Counted from the stretch's first letter, positions 26,697-35,681 are shown. The stretch is 64,000 nt of DNA from Paenibacillus donghaensis (GCF_002192415.1 NZ_CP021780.1:7998001-8062000), one strand, 5' to 3'. Program-made: numbers and translations. Notes: generated from the letters alone by a model not told the origin.

Positions 26697-27806
26697 ATGA
26701 TGGAGTTAAACAGGAAGGTAATTGAAACCTTTGATAATAAGCCCGGTCAGCATTGTATAAGCACGTCACTCAGGGATATTTTTCAATACAATGGTTTTAG
26801 TTTCTCAGAAGAAATGATATTCGGGTTGGATAGCGGTTTAGGTTATCATTTATGTGAAGACACCCATAAGTTGGGTTCGCTGTTTGTAGGAGGTAAAAGC
26901 AATCTCTTTGAAGGTAATATTTGTAATAACCTAGGGATTAAGCTAATACAAAATGAACCTCAGGATGATATGTCTGCTTGGTTAGAGGTAAAAGAATATA
27001 TCGATAAGAATACCCCGGTTATGGTACTTGCAGATATGTATTATCTTGATTATTTTCAAAAGAAACAAAATCCCTTTGGTGGACATATGATTGTTATTAT
27101 TGGGTACGATCTGGAAAAAGAAGAGGTTTATGTATCTGAAAGGTTGGATGATCAGCTTATTGAAAAAGATCGGAATGAACTACTATCTATTAGTTTTTCT
27201 AATCTACAATTAGCACGTTCTTCAGAAAAAGATTATATAAGCAGACCAAACAGAAGGTGGTTTGTTTTAGAGTTTCCCCCGGAATTAAACATCAAGTTAG
27301 GTATAAAGAAATCTATTAAACAAAATGTCGAACGTTTTTTAAATTCGGAAGAAAATGGTATTAAAAATCTACACTTATTTCCTTCGAAGCTTAGAATTTG
27401 TCTCGATAGAATTTTAGAGAGTAGTCTGTCGTATAAAGAGCTAATCTATGAAACTAAAAAGCAGTTACTCTTCATATATGCTTGTATAGAAAAGAATGGA
27501 ACAGGTGGAGGACTATTCAGAAAAATGTACTCTGGGTTTCTAAGCGAAATTTATAAGAACTATTATACTGACCCACTCATATATAAAGCATATCATGATT
27601 TAGTTGTTGCAGCTGAAAAGTGGTCTGAATTAGCTAGTAATATATATAAAGATGTGATGAATTTAAATGTTAAAATTCCAAGGGATACGTTAGGAAGTAG
27701 AATTAACTCTATTTGTGAAAGTGTAAATTTTCACATACGGGATGTTGAGAACATTGAAAAGCAGGCTTTCCTCAGTTTAGCACAGTGGATAGGAGGAGAT
27801 CAATGA
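26697..27806 (+). CDS. BtrH-family acyltransferase-like protein, copy 2
   Basis: 369 residues with the same layout as the protein at 12423: Cys20 in GQHCISTSL, the signature MIFGLDSGLGY, His near 130 in GGHMIVIIGYD, and GGGLFRKMYSGFL in the C-terminal part. It starts three bases after the ACP stop, the closest possible link to an ACP-dependent acyl transfer. Its stop overlaps the ATG of the third copy. Sequence divergence from the other copies suggests a separate acceptor or a different chain. Confidence 0.83.
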   Translation: MMELNRKVIETFDNKPGQHCISTSLRDIFQYNGFSFSEEMIFGLDSGLGYHLCEDTHKLGSLFVGGKSNLFEGNICNNLGIKLIQNEPQDDMSAWLEVKEYIDKNTPVMVLADMYYLDYFQKKQNPFGGHMIVIIGYDLEKEEVYVSERLDDQLIEKDRNELLSISFSNLQLARSSEKDYISRPNRRWFVLEFPPELNIKLGIKKSIKQNVERFLNSEENGIKNLHLFPSKLRICLDRILESSLSYKELIYETKKQLLFIYACIEKNGTGGGLFRKMYSGFLSEIYKNYYTDPLIYKAYHDLVVAAEKWSELASNIYKDVMNLNVKIPRDTLGSRINSICESVNFHIRDVENIEKQAFLSLAQWIGGDQ

Positions 27807-28912
27807 AAACAAACCATTCACAATCAAGTATAATGGAGGTCCTTGGAAATTATAAAACTATTAAAAGCTCCCATTGTATTACTAAATCTTTAGCAGAAAT
27901 CATGCTGAATTGTTCAAAGCTTATTCCAGAAAAACTATGTAATGATGCTATGATGTTTGGTTTGGATAGCGGTTTGGATTTCGTATATAGAGTTCTCGGA
28001 AAAGACAAGTATCCTCCGGTTTTTATAGGGGGGAGATTTTGCAATTGGATAGACAATTTTGCTGACACAACTTCAATTAGGATTAATAAAAAATCTACGA
28101 ATAATAATGCTCATGCATGGCAATCATTGAAGAACTCTCTTGATTCAGGAATTCCTGTTATGTTAGAAGTCGACAAATACTGCCTTCAATATTGGAAACA
28201 GAAAGTGGGGTATGAGGATTATGGTGGACATCTTGTAGTGGCTGTCTCTTATGATGAGAATTATGTTTATATTTCTGATGAATGTGGTAAAGAGGAGAAA
28301 TTTCAGAAGGTTCCTCTCGATGAGCTATCAGCAGCGAGAAATTCAACTTTATTCTGGAAGAAGCCTAATAATATATGGTATGAATTCGATTTCCCAAAAG
28401 AAATCCCTAGTATAGAAACTATGATTAAAACCAGCATAAAAAAGAATGTTGAAAGAATATTGAATCCTCCTAGAATAGAAGCACAAACTGGAATAAACGC
28501 AATGAGACAGTGTGCAAAGGATTTGTTATCATGGGTGGATTGGTTTGATTTCTCCATATACGTTCATAAAGATAAGATTGAAGTTCCGGCATTAGACTAC
28601 GAATTATTCAAGATCATGAAAATTATTCATGGCGGGAATATAGGTGGGGGAGGGAATTTTCGCTTCCTTTATGCAAACTTTCTAAAACAATCCGCCGATA
28701 TTATTCAATCTGATCGGGTTAGAGAAGCTTCGTATGATTTTTCTTTGTCAGGAGAAAAATGGATAAAAATACATGATATGATTAATAGAAATGAAGTTAG
28801 ACCTCTCTGTTATGAGTATAAGCAAGAGCTGCTTGAGTCCATTAGTCAAGTGATCTTGGAGATTGCAGATATTGAAGAGGGTGCGCTTTGGAAGTTAAAT
28901 GAAAAAATCTAA
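27803..28912 (+). CDS. BtrH-family acyltransferase-like protein, copy 3
   Basis: 369 residues, again with Cys25 in SSHCITKSL, MMFGLDSGLDF, a His near 142 in GGHLVVAVSYD and GGGGNFRFLYANFL. ATG 27803 follows GGAGGAG and overlaps the stop of copy 2 by ATGA; the longer frame from 27785 has no RBS. Copies 2 and 3 in tandem after the ACP suggest two acylations or a heteromeric enzyme. All three copies keep the Cys and His expected for catalysis. Confidence 0.82.
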   Translation: MKTNHSQSSIMEVLGNYKTIKSSHCITKSLAEIMLNCSKLIPEKLCNDAMMFGLDSGLDFVYRVLGKDKYPPVFIGGRFCNWIDNFADTTSIRINKKSTNNNAHAWQSLKNSLDSGIPVMLEVDKYCLQYWKQKVGYEDYGGHLVVAVSYDENYVYISDECGKEEKFQKVPLDELSAARNSTLFWKKPNNIWYEFDFPKEIPSIETMIKTSIKKNVERILNPPRIEAQTGINAMRQCAKDLLSWVDWFDFSIYVHKDKIEVPALDYELFKIMKIIHGGNIGGGGNFRFLYANFLKQSADIIQSDRVREASYDFSLSGEKWIKIHDMINRNEVRPLCYEYKQELLESISQVILEIADIEEGALWKLNEKI

Positions 28913-28927
28913 TTAGGAGGCTTTGCG

Positions 28928-29596
28928 ATGAAGGAAAGAATTATTGAAACAGTGGATGGTATACAGGATATTGGTAGTGTTCAAAAGTATAATTTAATGC
29001 AGAGAGAAACCAGAGATCGTGGAAACATAATGGAAAAGGTGGAGCGTTTAGTTAAAAATGGTCTTGTTAGTGGGCATGCATTAGAAATCGGTCCGGGTCC
29101 AGGGTATTTTGGATTAGAATGGTTAAAGGTAACCGATAACTCGACGCTAACCGGAATTGAAATTAGTCAGCCGATGATTGTAATGGCTGAAGAAAATGCT
29201 GCTGAGTATGGATTGCAAAACAGAGTTAAGTATGTGCATGGAGATGCTAAGCAAATGGAATTTGAAGATGAAACTTTTGATTTAGTTATTTCATGTTTCT
29301 CTTTGCATGAATGGGAATATCCAGAGGCTATTATTAAAGAAACAAGTAGAGTGTTGAAAAAAGGCGGCCATTTCTTTTCTCTGGATTGGAGAAGAGATGT
29401 TGATTTAAACGCTATTAGTTTTATACCTAACAGTGTAAAAGATGATAAAATGCGGGAAGGTTTATTTCGCTCTATAGATGCAAGTTATCATGTTGATGAA
29501 ATCAAACAGTTCTTCTCGATTACAGATAATCAATTGAGATTAAAGGTGTATGCAGAATTAATTTATGGAATGTATGTAATTGCTCAAAAAGTATAA
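28928..29596 (+). CDS. class I SAM-dependent methyltransferase, copy 2
   Basis: 222 residues with motif I ALEIGPGPGYFGLEWL, GIEISQPM at the acidic strand-2 site, GDAKQMEFEDETFDLV and a SRVLKKGGHFFSLDW segment. Small-molecule methyltransferase; the target is unknown. RBS AGGAGG precedes ATG 28928. It lies between the third BtrH-like gene and the last gene of the operon. Confidence 0.84.
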   Translation: MKERIIETVDGIQDIGSVQKYNLMQRETRDRGNIMEKVERLVKNGLVSGHALEIGPGPGYFGLEWLKVTDNSTLTGIEISQPMIVMAEENAAEYGLQNRVKYVHGDAKQMEFEDETFDLVISCFSLHEWEYPEAIIKETSRVLKKGGHFFSLDWRRDVDLNAISFIPNSVKDDKMREGLFRSIDASYHVDEIKQFFSITDNQLRLKVYAELIYGMYVIAQKV

Positions 29597-29636
29597 TCTA
29601 CCTGTCCAAAATATTAAGGAAGGGGATTTAATATCT

Positions 29637-30968
29637 ATGAAATGGGATTTATTTATAGATAAGGGATGGATTTCTTTGACAGATGAGATTGAACAAACAT
29701 GGGGCGATATCCTTAATAAACACACCTGCAACATGCAATGCCATATTGACGAAGTAATCAAAGACGTTTTGGGGAAGGTTACTGAAGATATAGCAGGGTT
29801 ATGGTCAGATGTCAATCACCTCGCTTTTTATATTGGTGATTATTCAGAGAATAGTCAGGTTTATGAATTTGCTTCTTGTCTGAAGAAAAAGAAGGATAAA
29901 GGAGAAATTGTTGATTTTGATTATGGAGCCTCTCATTTAGCAGTTAAATATCACGGAACACAGGGTTGGTGGTTTTCAGTTAATGTTGATAGTAACATAA
30001 AGCTTGAGTTGTTTACTTTTTTAAGATTCGGTGATTGGGCTGAAATCAATCTAAATATGAAAAGCAAACATATTTCACATTTTGCAATCAATGTTTCTAG
30101 TAAAGCAAACTTAGATGAAATAATAAACAAATGTAAAGATCCGAATATTGAAATTATTAGTTATGTTATTGATGATGAAATAGGCCATACTTATGCGCAC
30201 TTTAGAAACATAAATTCAAGTGAATTAATAGAGTTCGTATTTGAACAACAAAAGGGAGAAAATATGAATAAGGAGAGAAGTATGGAGATCCGTAAGAAAA
30301 TTGGTGTTTTGGGTGTAGGGAGGATGGGAAGGTGTATTGTTCAAGCTTTACCCCGATGTGAAAAATTAATTTTAGTCGATAAAATTGTTACCCCGCAGTT
30401 ACAAACTATAGCTGCAGAAAAAGCAGCTCTTCTTTCTAATGACATTAAGCAATTAGATGAAGTGAACATTCTGATTATAGCCATACCATACAGTGAATTT
30501 TCCTATATAAAAGAAGATTTGTTGATGATCTCAAATAATAAACAAGTCATAAATATTGCTACTTTGCTGAGAAGGCAAGAGCTAGAGTCGGTATTTCAAT
30601 TTAATGAAATCTTGAATATCAAAATTATCGGTGAATCAACAGAGATCGAAAATGGAAATAAGGCATTATTAGTTGTTCAGGATATTAATTTAAGTGATGA
30701 GCAGAAATTCAATATTGAATGGCTGTTTAAAGATTTCGGTGACATTATATATTCTGAGAATGATTTTGTTTCAGAGATTAATAGTTTCGTAGCAGAACAA
30801 ACAATTAAAATGATTCTTCATGTTGAAAAGAAACTTAGCTCTGAAGACATAGATCCCAAGATAGTGGAAAAGGCAGTCAAGAATGTAATGAAGGGAACAT
30901 GTGCTACATATCCATGGGCGGCGGATGATGACTTTATCAACCAAATCAAAGCCAGACTACCGAAATGA
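29637..30968 (+). CDS. fusion of VOC-like domain and P5C-reductase-like oxidoreductase
   Basis: 443 residues. Residues 1 to about 208 look like two VOC (glyoxalase-type) modules: NHLAFYIGDY in the first and SHFAINV with GHTYAHFRN in the second. The C-terminal part begins with a Rossmann motif GVLGVGRMGRCI and ends with a helical region like that of pyrroline-5-carboxylate reductase. ATG 29637 follows AAGGAAGGGG; the frame from TTG 29580 lies in the previous gene without RBS. An internal in-frame ATG at 30264 has GGGAGA upstream, so the reductase part may also be made alone. VOC epimerases act in some cyclitol pathways, which suggests but does not prove a role here. Confidence 0.66.
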   Translation: MKWDLFIDKGWISLTDEIEQTWGDILNKHTCNMQCHIDEVIKDVLGKVTEDIAGLWSDVNHLAFYIGDYSENSQVYEFASCLKKKKDKGEIVDFDYGASHLAVKYHGTQGWWFSVNVDSNIKLELFTFLRFGDWAEINLNMKSKHISHFAINVSSKANLDEIINKCKDPNIEIISYVIDDEIGHTYAHFRNINSSELIEFVFEQQKGENMNKERSMEIRKKIGVLGVGRMGRCIVQALPRCEKLILVDKIVTPQLQTIAAEKAALLSNDIKQLDEVNILIIAIPYSEFSYIKEDLLMISNNKQVINIATLLRRQELESVFQFNEILNIKIIGESTEIENGNKALLVVQDINLSDEQKFNIEWLFKDFGDIIYSENDFVSEINSFVAEQTIKMILHVEKKLSSEDIDPKIVEKAVKNVMKGTCATYPWAADDDFINQIKARLPK

Positions 30969-31003
30969 TTTGAACATTAATGAGGTTTTATAGATGAAGA
31001 AGG

Positions 31004-31048
31004 GTCACCTGTAGCGAGCTATATATGCTCATACAGGTGACTATTAAT
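31004..31048. terminator. hairpin between convergent operon end and MerR gene
   Basis: GTCACCTGTA (31004-31013) pairs perfectly with TACAGGTGAC (31032-31041), with an inner GAGC/GCTC stem. The T run after it is poor (TATTAATTT). Placed between the end of the 20-gene operon and the convergent MerR gene, it probably ends transcription from both sides. Confidence 0.6.
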
Positions 31049-31077
31049 TTGTGGTATTATCAGTCAAATATTCTTTA

Positions 31078-31911
31078 TTATCCTATGATATTTGTTTTTT
31101 TCTTTATAGGAAAACAAATTTCCGTTAATAAGTTGGCAGCTTCGTTGGCCTCTTCAGGGGAGATATGATAAATATTAAAAGGGGAGCCGTTCAGTTCATA
31201 ATCATTATCTAATATCCATCGAGCGAGTGTTTCATTCACTTCACTAAGTTTGTTATAATTTCCTTCATAGATAAATGAAGCCACGGTTTGTTCCTTTTCT
31301 ATTTTAATATTTGCTTCTTGCAGATTTTCATAATCCCCTGAAATGCATTTTTGGACTTCAATATCAATCCTTTGATTTTGAACATCCTCTTCGTAAAAAA
31401 CTGTTATATTAAAATGCGGATAGCTTAGTCGTACATTCTGGCCATGAACGATCATGGATAGTCTTTTCCATAGCAGAGTTTCATCCTGATACTGCTTGAT
31501 TTGTGCGCGTAAATAAATGACCCGTCGTTGTGGTATTTTCTTTGCCGTTACCGTATATTTTGATGACTCTTTCTGAGCGTTTAGGTGTTTAATCATGGAG
31601 TTTATCAACAATATTTTATCTTGCTTCTCATTTATTTCCTCCTGCAATTGTGCCGCTTGCATATTCAAGAACTTCATCAGATGAATATCCTCATCATATT
31701 CATATAAAATCTTTTTTATTAGATGCAGACTGAGTCCCATGGTTTTCAACATGTTTATTTTGTTAGCTACTGCTAGCTGGTGTTCATAATAATACCGATA
31801 GCCAGTACTTTCATCAATAAAGCCTGGAGGAAGTAAATCAATGTCAGCATAATGCCTAAGCATCTTAGTGCTTAACTGCGAAAGAATGGAAAAGTCACTA
31901 ATTCTAAGCAC
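31078..31911 (-). CDS. MerR-family regulator with effector-binding domain
   Basis: 277 residues. The N-terminal winged helix reads LRISDFSIL, LRHYADIDLLPP and TGYRYYYEHQ; a dimerising coiled coil follows to about residue 115, then a GyrI/BmrR-type drug-sensing domain. GTG 31911 is preferred because GGGAGGA lies six to seven bases upstream; ATG 31929 has no RBS. It is the last gene of a three-gene unit with an ABC-2 exporter. Such regulators often bind the exported compound and induce the pump, so it may sense the operon's product. Confidence 0.85.
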   Translation of the reverse strand: MLRISDFSILSQLSTKMLRHYADIDLLPPGFIDESTGYRYYYEHQLAVANKINMLKTMGLSLHLIKKILYEYDEDIHLMKFLNMQAAQLQEEINEKQDKILLINSMIKHLNAQKESSKYTVTAKKIPQRRVIYLRAQIKQYQDETLLWKRLSMIVHGQNVRLSYPHFNITVFYEEDVQNQRIDIEVQKCISGDYENLQEANIKIEKEQTVASFIYEGNYNKLSEVNETLARWILDNDYELNGSPFNIYHISPEEANEAANLLTEICFPIKKKTNIIG

Positions 31912-31932
31912 CGAAATCCTCCCTAACATTGT

Positions 31933-32676
31933 CTAATTTCTGGTTTTCAATAAATGTAAAGCGAGCAGAAATGCCGAAACGCCCAAGATCAGAAATAGTA
32001 AGAAAGTACCTAATATAGAGTTCCAGTTAATAGAGTTCTGTAAAATAAGATCCCTTATACTATTTATAACATATGTGAAAGGATTTAACGATACCGGGAT
32101 TTTGAAAGCGGCCGGGATATATTCATAAGACATCAATGAAGTACTCACAAAAAAGATGGGAAGGGTGAATGTGTTAACAATGGCTAAAAAGGAATTTTCC
32201 GTTTTGAAAATCATACTAAGAGCATAGGAGAGGCTTGCTACAAAAAAAACGCAAAAGAAAATTAAACAAATAATGAGTAGGCATCCGAGTATTCCGGTTG
32301 CTATTTTGACTGACAGGAAAAAAGAAAAAATAAGGAGTATAAAAACTTCAACAAAAGTTAAAATAGCTGCATCAAAAATATGTCCTAATACAATAGAGCT
32401 TCTTTTCACAGGAGAGATGAATATCCGATAAAAAATCCCTTCTGATTTCCAAGAGTAATTAGAAATTCCGCTCATACCGGATGATGTAAGTGTTACGAGA
32501 ATCAGAATTCCAGGAAGCGTATAAGCCGTATAATTATCTCCAACATACGTTTCCGATTGGAACATCGTTGTAAATAATAGCAGCCAAATTAACGGCTGTA
32601 TGAGTGTCATAATTATAGTTTCCATATTTTTGAATCGCCATTTTACATTTCTTAAGACAATGCTGAAGGTTCTCAT
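31933..32676 (-). CDS. ABC-2-type exporter permease
   Basis: 247 residues with six hydrophobic segments, the arrangement of ABC-2 (DrrB-like) permeases, including LPGILILVTLTSSGMSG and a NPFTYVINSIRDL segment before the last helix. ATG 32676 follows GGGGAGG and starts one base after the ATPase stop; the longer frame to 32700 would overlap the ATPase gene. It pairs with the ATPase gene to form the exporter. Its orientation is opposite to the biosynthetic operon. Confidence 0.86.
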   Translation of the reverse strand: MRTFSIVLRNVKWRFKNMETIIMTLIQPLIWLLLFTTMFQSETYVGDNYTAYTLPGILILVTLTSSGMSGISNYSWKSEGIFYRIFISPVKRSSIVLGHIFDAAILTFVEVFILLIFSFFLSVKIATGILGCLLIICLIFFCVFFVASLSYALSMIFKTENSFLAIVNTFTLPIFFVSTSLMSYEYIPAAFKIPVSLNPFTYVINSIRDLILQNSINWNSILGTFLLFLILGVSAFLLALHLLKTRN

Positions 32677-32677
32677 T

Positions 32678-33652
32678 TTACTTCCTCCCCGTATAATCAT
32701 TTAAAAGCTCATTTCTTATGGGCTTACTGGTGAATTTCAGGAAAATATCGGACAATGATGGATTTTGAATTTCTATGGCACAAAAACCAATGTTATTCTC
32801 GGTTAATAATAAATTTGTTTTAGCAAAGCCTTCAGAGCTGTCATCTACAGAAACATATAATGTCTTTTCCTCGACTCTTATATGTTTGAAAAAATTCTGA
32901 GCATTCAAACGTTCTACAATAGCAGCAATGTTATCAACGGTATTAAGCTCAACTCTAATAACAGGCTCGCTGAAATATTGTCTAAGTTCTTCCATGCTGC
33001 CTTGAATTAGAGGTTGCCCGTCTTTCATGATGCAAATTGTGTTGCTTAATAATTGAGCTTCTTCCAAATAATGAGTTGTCAAAAATATAGTCGTGTTAAA
33101 CTTCTCTTGAATTGTCTTAATCATTTGCCACAAAATCTGTCTTGATTCTATGTCCAAGCCAACGGTCGGCTCATCTAAAAATAAAACTTTTGGATGGGAT
33201 ATCATACTCATTGCAATATCGAGCCGTCTTGCTACCCCTCCTGAATATTCGGATACATTGAAATCACAATATTCTGTTAGGTTGAAGGCTTGTATTAGTT
33301 CTTCACTGCGAGCATGTATGGCGGTAGAATCTAGACCGAACAGTCTGCCTTGAAATTCTAAATTCTCCTTAAGTGACATGTGTTTGTCTATGGATGTATG
33401 TTGAGCGACACAGGAGATGCAGTTTCGGATGTTGTGGCTTTCATTCTTTAAATTATGTCCCATAATTGTGATTTCACCGGAAGTTGGTAAGATGAAAGTG
33501 GTAAGGATGTTAATCAATGTAGATTTTCCCGCCCCGTTTTGGCCAAGCAGAGAAAAAATTTCTCCTTGAGAGACAGTTAAGTTGAAATTGCTTAAAGCCT
33601 TTTTTCCATTTTTAAATATCTTACTCAGTTCCTTCACTATAATAGCTTCCAA
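32678..33652 (-). CDS. ABC exporter ATPase (DrrA-like)
   Basis: 324 residues, with Walker A GQNGAGKST, a signature YSGGVARRLDIAMSM, Walker B VLFLDEPTVGLD and switch LTTHYLEEA, then a DrrA-type C-terminal extension. The start is TTG 33652 after GGGAGTGG. DrrA/DrrB-type pumps commonly export and give resistance to antibiotics made by neighbouring genes, so this is the best candidate for self-protection of the 10847-30968 pathway. Confidence 0.88.
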   Translation of the reverse strand: MEAIIVKELSKIFKNGKKALSNFNLTVSQGEIFSLLGQNGAGKSTLINILTTFILPTSGEITIMGHNLKNESHNIRNCISCVAQHTSIDKHMSLKENLEFQGRLFGLDSTAIHARSEELIQAFNLTEYCDFNVSEYSGGVARRLDIAMSMISHPKVLFLDEPTVGLDIESRQILWQMIKTIQEKFNTTIFLTTHYLEEAQLLSNTICIMKDGQPLIQGSMEELRQYFSEPVIRVELNTVDNIAAIVERLNAQNFFKHIRVEEKTLYVSVDDSSEGFAKTNLLLTENNIGFCAIEIQNPSLSDIFLKFTSKPIRNELLNDYTGRK

Positions 33653-33892
33653 TTATTCCACTCCCTTACTGGTTATGTAAAGCGATCATAAACTATCCTA
33701 TAATAGGAAAGTCAAGGGCCTATGAAATGACTGGTTTTAAGAAAACGTATGGTAACCAGCCCAAAACAGTATGTTTGGGGAATTTATGTTTCTTTATTCG
33801 GGGTTTTTAATGTTGTTAAGGTCACAGACAAGCGGCGGCTTATTCCGATATGATGGTGGCCGAGGAACAACATAGGGTTCGGGAGGGCTAGT

Positions 33893-34702
33893 ATGAAGGG
33901 CAAATCGCTTCGAGGCATATGGATCATGTTTGTCGTATTTGTCGTTATCTTTATTTTGAATATGAGTGTGGTATCGGATATTAATGCAACACAGCGGATG
34001 TGGCTTGTAATGGATGTGTGGTCGCTGATCCTTTCCATTGTTCTGCTTGTCCGGCATCGGTTGCCGTCGGCCAAGCAAATGTGTATCTCGTTGATTCTGG
34101 GTGGACTGGTATCCTTGTCCCATCTTCAAGGAAGTGCCTTCTCCATGATCACAGGTTTCCTGATTACCTTTATGGCAACACTTGCTGTATTCAGTACATT
34201 TGCAGTACATAGGGAGAGTCCGGTTCAATTTTTGAGACGGAATGGAAAAGGCGGGGTGACGGGTAGTATTACATGGGGGCTGCTCTTCGGGCTGGCTTTG
34301 GGTGCTGTAAATATGGGACTGATGCTCTCCAATAATGAGCTCGATTTCCAGGTTTCGCTTTCACGCTTTCTCGTATCGCTAAGTCCGGCAGTTCTTGAAG
34401 AGATCGCCATGCGAACCTTGTTTTTTGCCTTTTGTCTCAGCCTGCTGCAAGGAAGAATTACTACGAAGGGGCAGCGGTTTGCCTGCTGGTTTATGATGGT
34501 CATTCCGCATGTGCTGATTCATACGCCAGAGGCTTTTATGAGCAAAGGTGTGATTTCTGGTCTTGTTATTGTCATACTGTACACGGTCATTTTCGGGCTG
34601 CCTTTCGCTTATTTGCAGTGGAAGCGGGATGTGACTTCAGCGATGATTGCGCATGGCGTGGTTGATTTTATTCGGTTCTGCTTGTTCGGCTTGCCATTTT
34701 AA
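33893..34702 (+). CDS. CPBP-family intramembrane metalloprotease
   Basis: 269 residues with about eight membrane segments. Three CPBP (Abi) motifs are visible: EEIAMRTLF near residue 165, MVIPHV near 200 and HGVVDF near 257, giving the Glu, His and His/Asp used for metal-dependent cleavage. Members of this family do CAAX prenyl processing-like cuts, peptide maturation or bacteriocin immunity. ATG 33893 follows GGGAGGG. The base composition is higher in GC than the preceding operon. Confidence 0.83.
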   Translation: MKGKSLRGIWIMFVVFVVIFILNMSVVSDINATQRMWLVMDVWSLILSIVLLVRHRLPSAKQMCISLILGGLVSLSHLQGSAFSMITGFLITFMATLAVFSTFAVHRESPVQFLRRNGKGGVTGSITWGLLFGLALGAVNMGLMLSNNELDFQVSLSRFLVSLSPAVLEEIAMRTLFFAFCLSLLQGRITTKGQRFACWFMMVIPHVLIHTPEAFMSKGVISGLVIVILYTVIFGLPFAYLQWKRDVTSAMIAHGVVDFIRFCLFGLPF

Positions 34703-35135
34703 ATATTTCATCCGACACGAGTTTTCGAACTTGATACCAATCTCAGATACAATATCAGTGGATAGAAGAGAATGTGCCGCGCATGTATCAATAACTAAAT
34801 TGTCGTCGATGTTTGGAGTAAATTATGATGATTTATTATTTCTTACGATAAGAACGACAAAAACGATTTAGACTTAATTGAAGAAGATTTTTCCATTGGC
34901 ATATAAGGCATTCGTTATCTCGTTACCTTTTGAAAGGTTCCATTACCTTCCCGGTCCTTCCTATACAAATCGTGAATTACATGAGAACCATCCAAAGAAA
35001 GTCCCACAAGAAACTTCTCTTTTGCAAAAAAAAGCTACCCACTCCTCATCCATACATGTTCCATCTGCTTGATCAATCGCCCTCCTAATCAGGGTTGTCA
35101 TTGTTTCCTGTGATAGTCTAGCTAGAATTTGACCC
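34703..35135. other. gene-poor gap before the MarR promoter
   Basis: No gene, RNA or repeat is supported here. A minus-strand frame over about 34990-35130 reads protein-like (for example IDQADGTCMDEEWVAFF), and may be a fragment of a lost gene, but I cannot assign it. Confidence 0.4.
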
Positions 35136-35164
35136 TTGACTTTAGGTAACCAGTTACGCATAAT
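35136..35164 (+). promoter_or_regulatory. sigma-A promoter of the MarR gene
   Basis: TTGACT (35136-35141) and CATAAT (35159-35164) are separated by exactly 17 bases. The transcript would start near 35171, ahead of the RBS GGGAGGG before ATG 35217. Two palindromic boxes overlap this promoter. Confidence 0.78.
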
Positions 35165-35187
35165 GGAGATAAGTAACTGGTTACCTA
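35143..35187 (+). promoter_or_regulatory. double palindromic operator, probable MarR autoregulation site
   Basis: TAGGTAACCAGTTAC (35143-35157) and GTAACTGGTTACCTA (35173-35187) are perfect inverted copies with a 15-base gap. Each half also holds its own palindrome, GTAACCAGTTAC or GTAACTGGTTAC. The first sits in the promoter spacer and the second at the expected start of transcription. This is the layout of a MarR dimer bound at two sites to repress its own gene. Confidence 0.85.
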
Positions 35188-35216
35188 ATAATTGTTCTTG
35201 TACGGGAGGGAAGATA

Positions 35217-35681
35217 ATGAATGACATTAAGGATAAAGGATTCATATTTGGATCCATTTTCACCTTATCAAATAAACTGCAGGTTCTGGGCGATAAATTT
35301 GACAGGAACCTGACGGTAAAACAATGGCTTTTACTGGCTGGCATTTACAAAAGCCGAAACGAAATGCCCACCATCAGCGAGGTGGCAGGCATTATCGGAA
35401 ACTCAAGGCAGAATGTGAAAAAGATGGTACTAATACTTGAAAAGGAAGGATTTGTGGCGATTGAAAATGATTCTAATGATGCACGAGTCCAGAAAATCAT
35501 GCTGACAAAAAAATGTCTGGACTATATGCTGCAGCGTGAAAAGAAAGAGCTTGAATTTCTAGAGCATCTATTTGAGGGTTTCGAGCCGACCGAGCTCCAG
35601 GAGATGGTTCGTAGCATATCGAAGCTGGAGAAGAATATTATAGGGATGGCGAGGTTATATCATCATGAAGAAAAGGAGTAA
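35217..35681 (+). CDS. MarR-family transcriptional regulator
   Basis: 154 residues with the MarR winged helix: LTVKQWLLLAGIYKS, TISEVAGIIGNSRQNVKKMV (recognition helix) and wing residues around EGFVAIENDSNDARVQKIML. ATG 35217 follows GGGAGGG; longer frames start upstream inside the operator. It is followed six bases later by a DUF6544-like gene, which is likely its co-regulated target. Confidence 0.87.
   Translation: MNDIKDKGFIFGSIFTLSNKLQVLGDKFDRNLTVKQWLLLAGIYKSRNEMPTISEVAGIIGNSRQNVKKMVLILEKEGFVAIENDSNDARVQKIMLTKKCLDYMLQREKKELEFLEHLFEGFEPTELQEMVRSISKLEKNIIGMARLYHHEEKE

Noticed and set aside
29637..30968. Prephenate dehydrogenase (TyrA) for the C-terminal domain
   Set aside because: The Rossmann start alone is shared, but the C-terminal helical part looks like P5C reductase and lacks TyrA landmarks.
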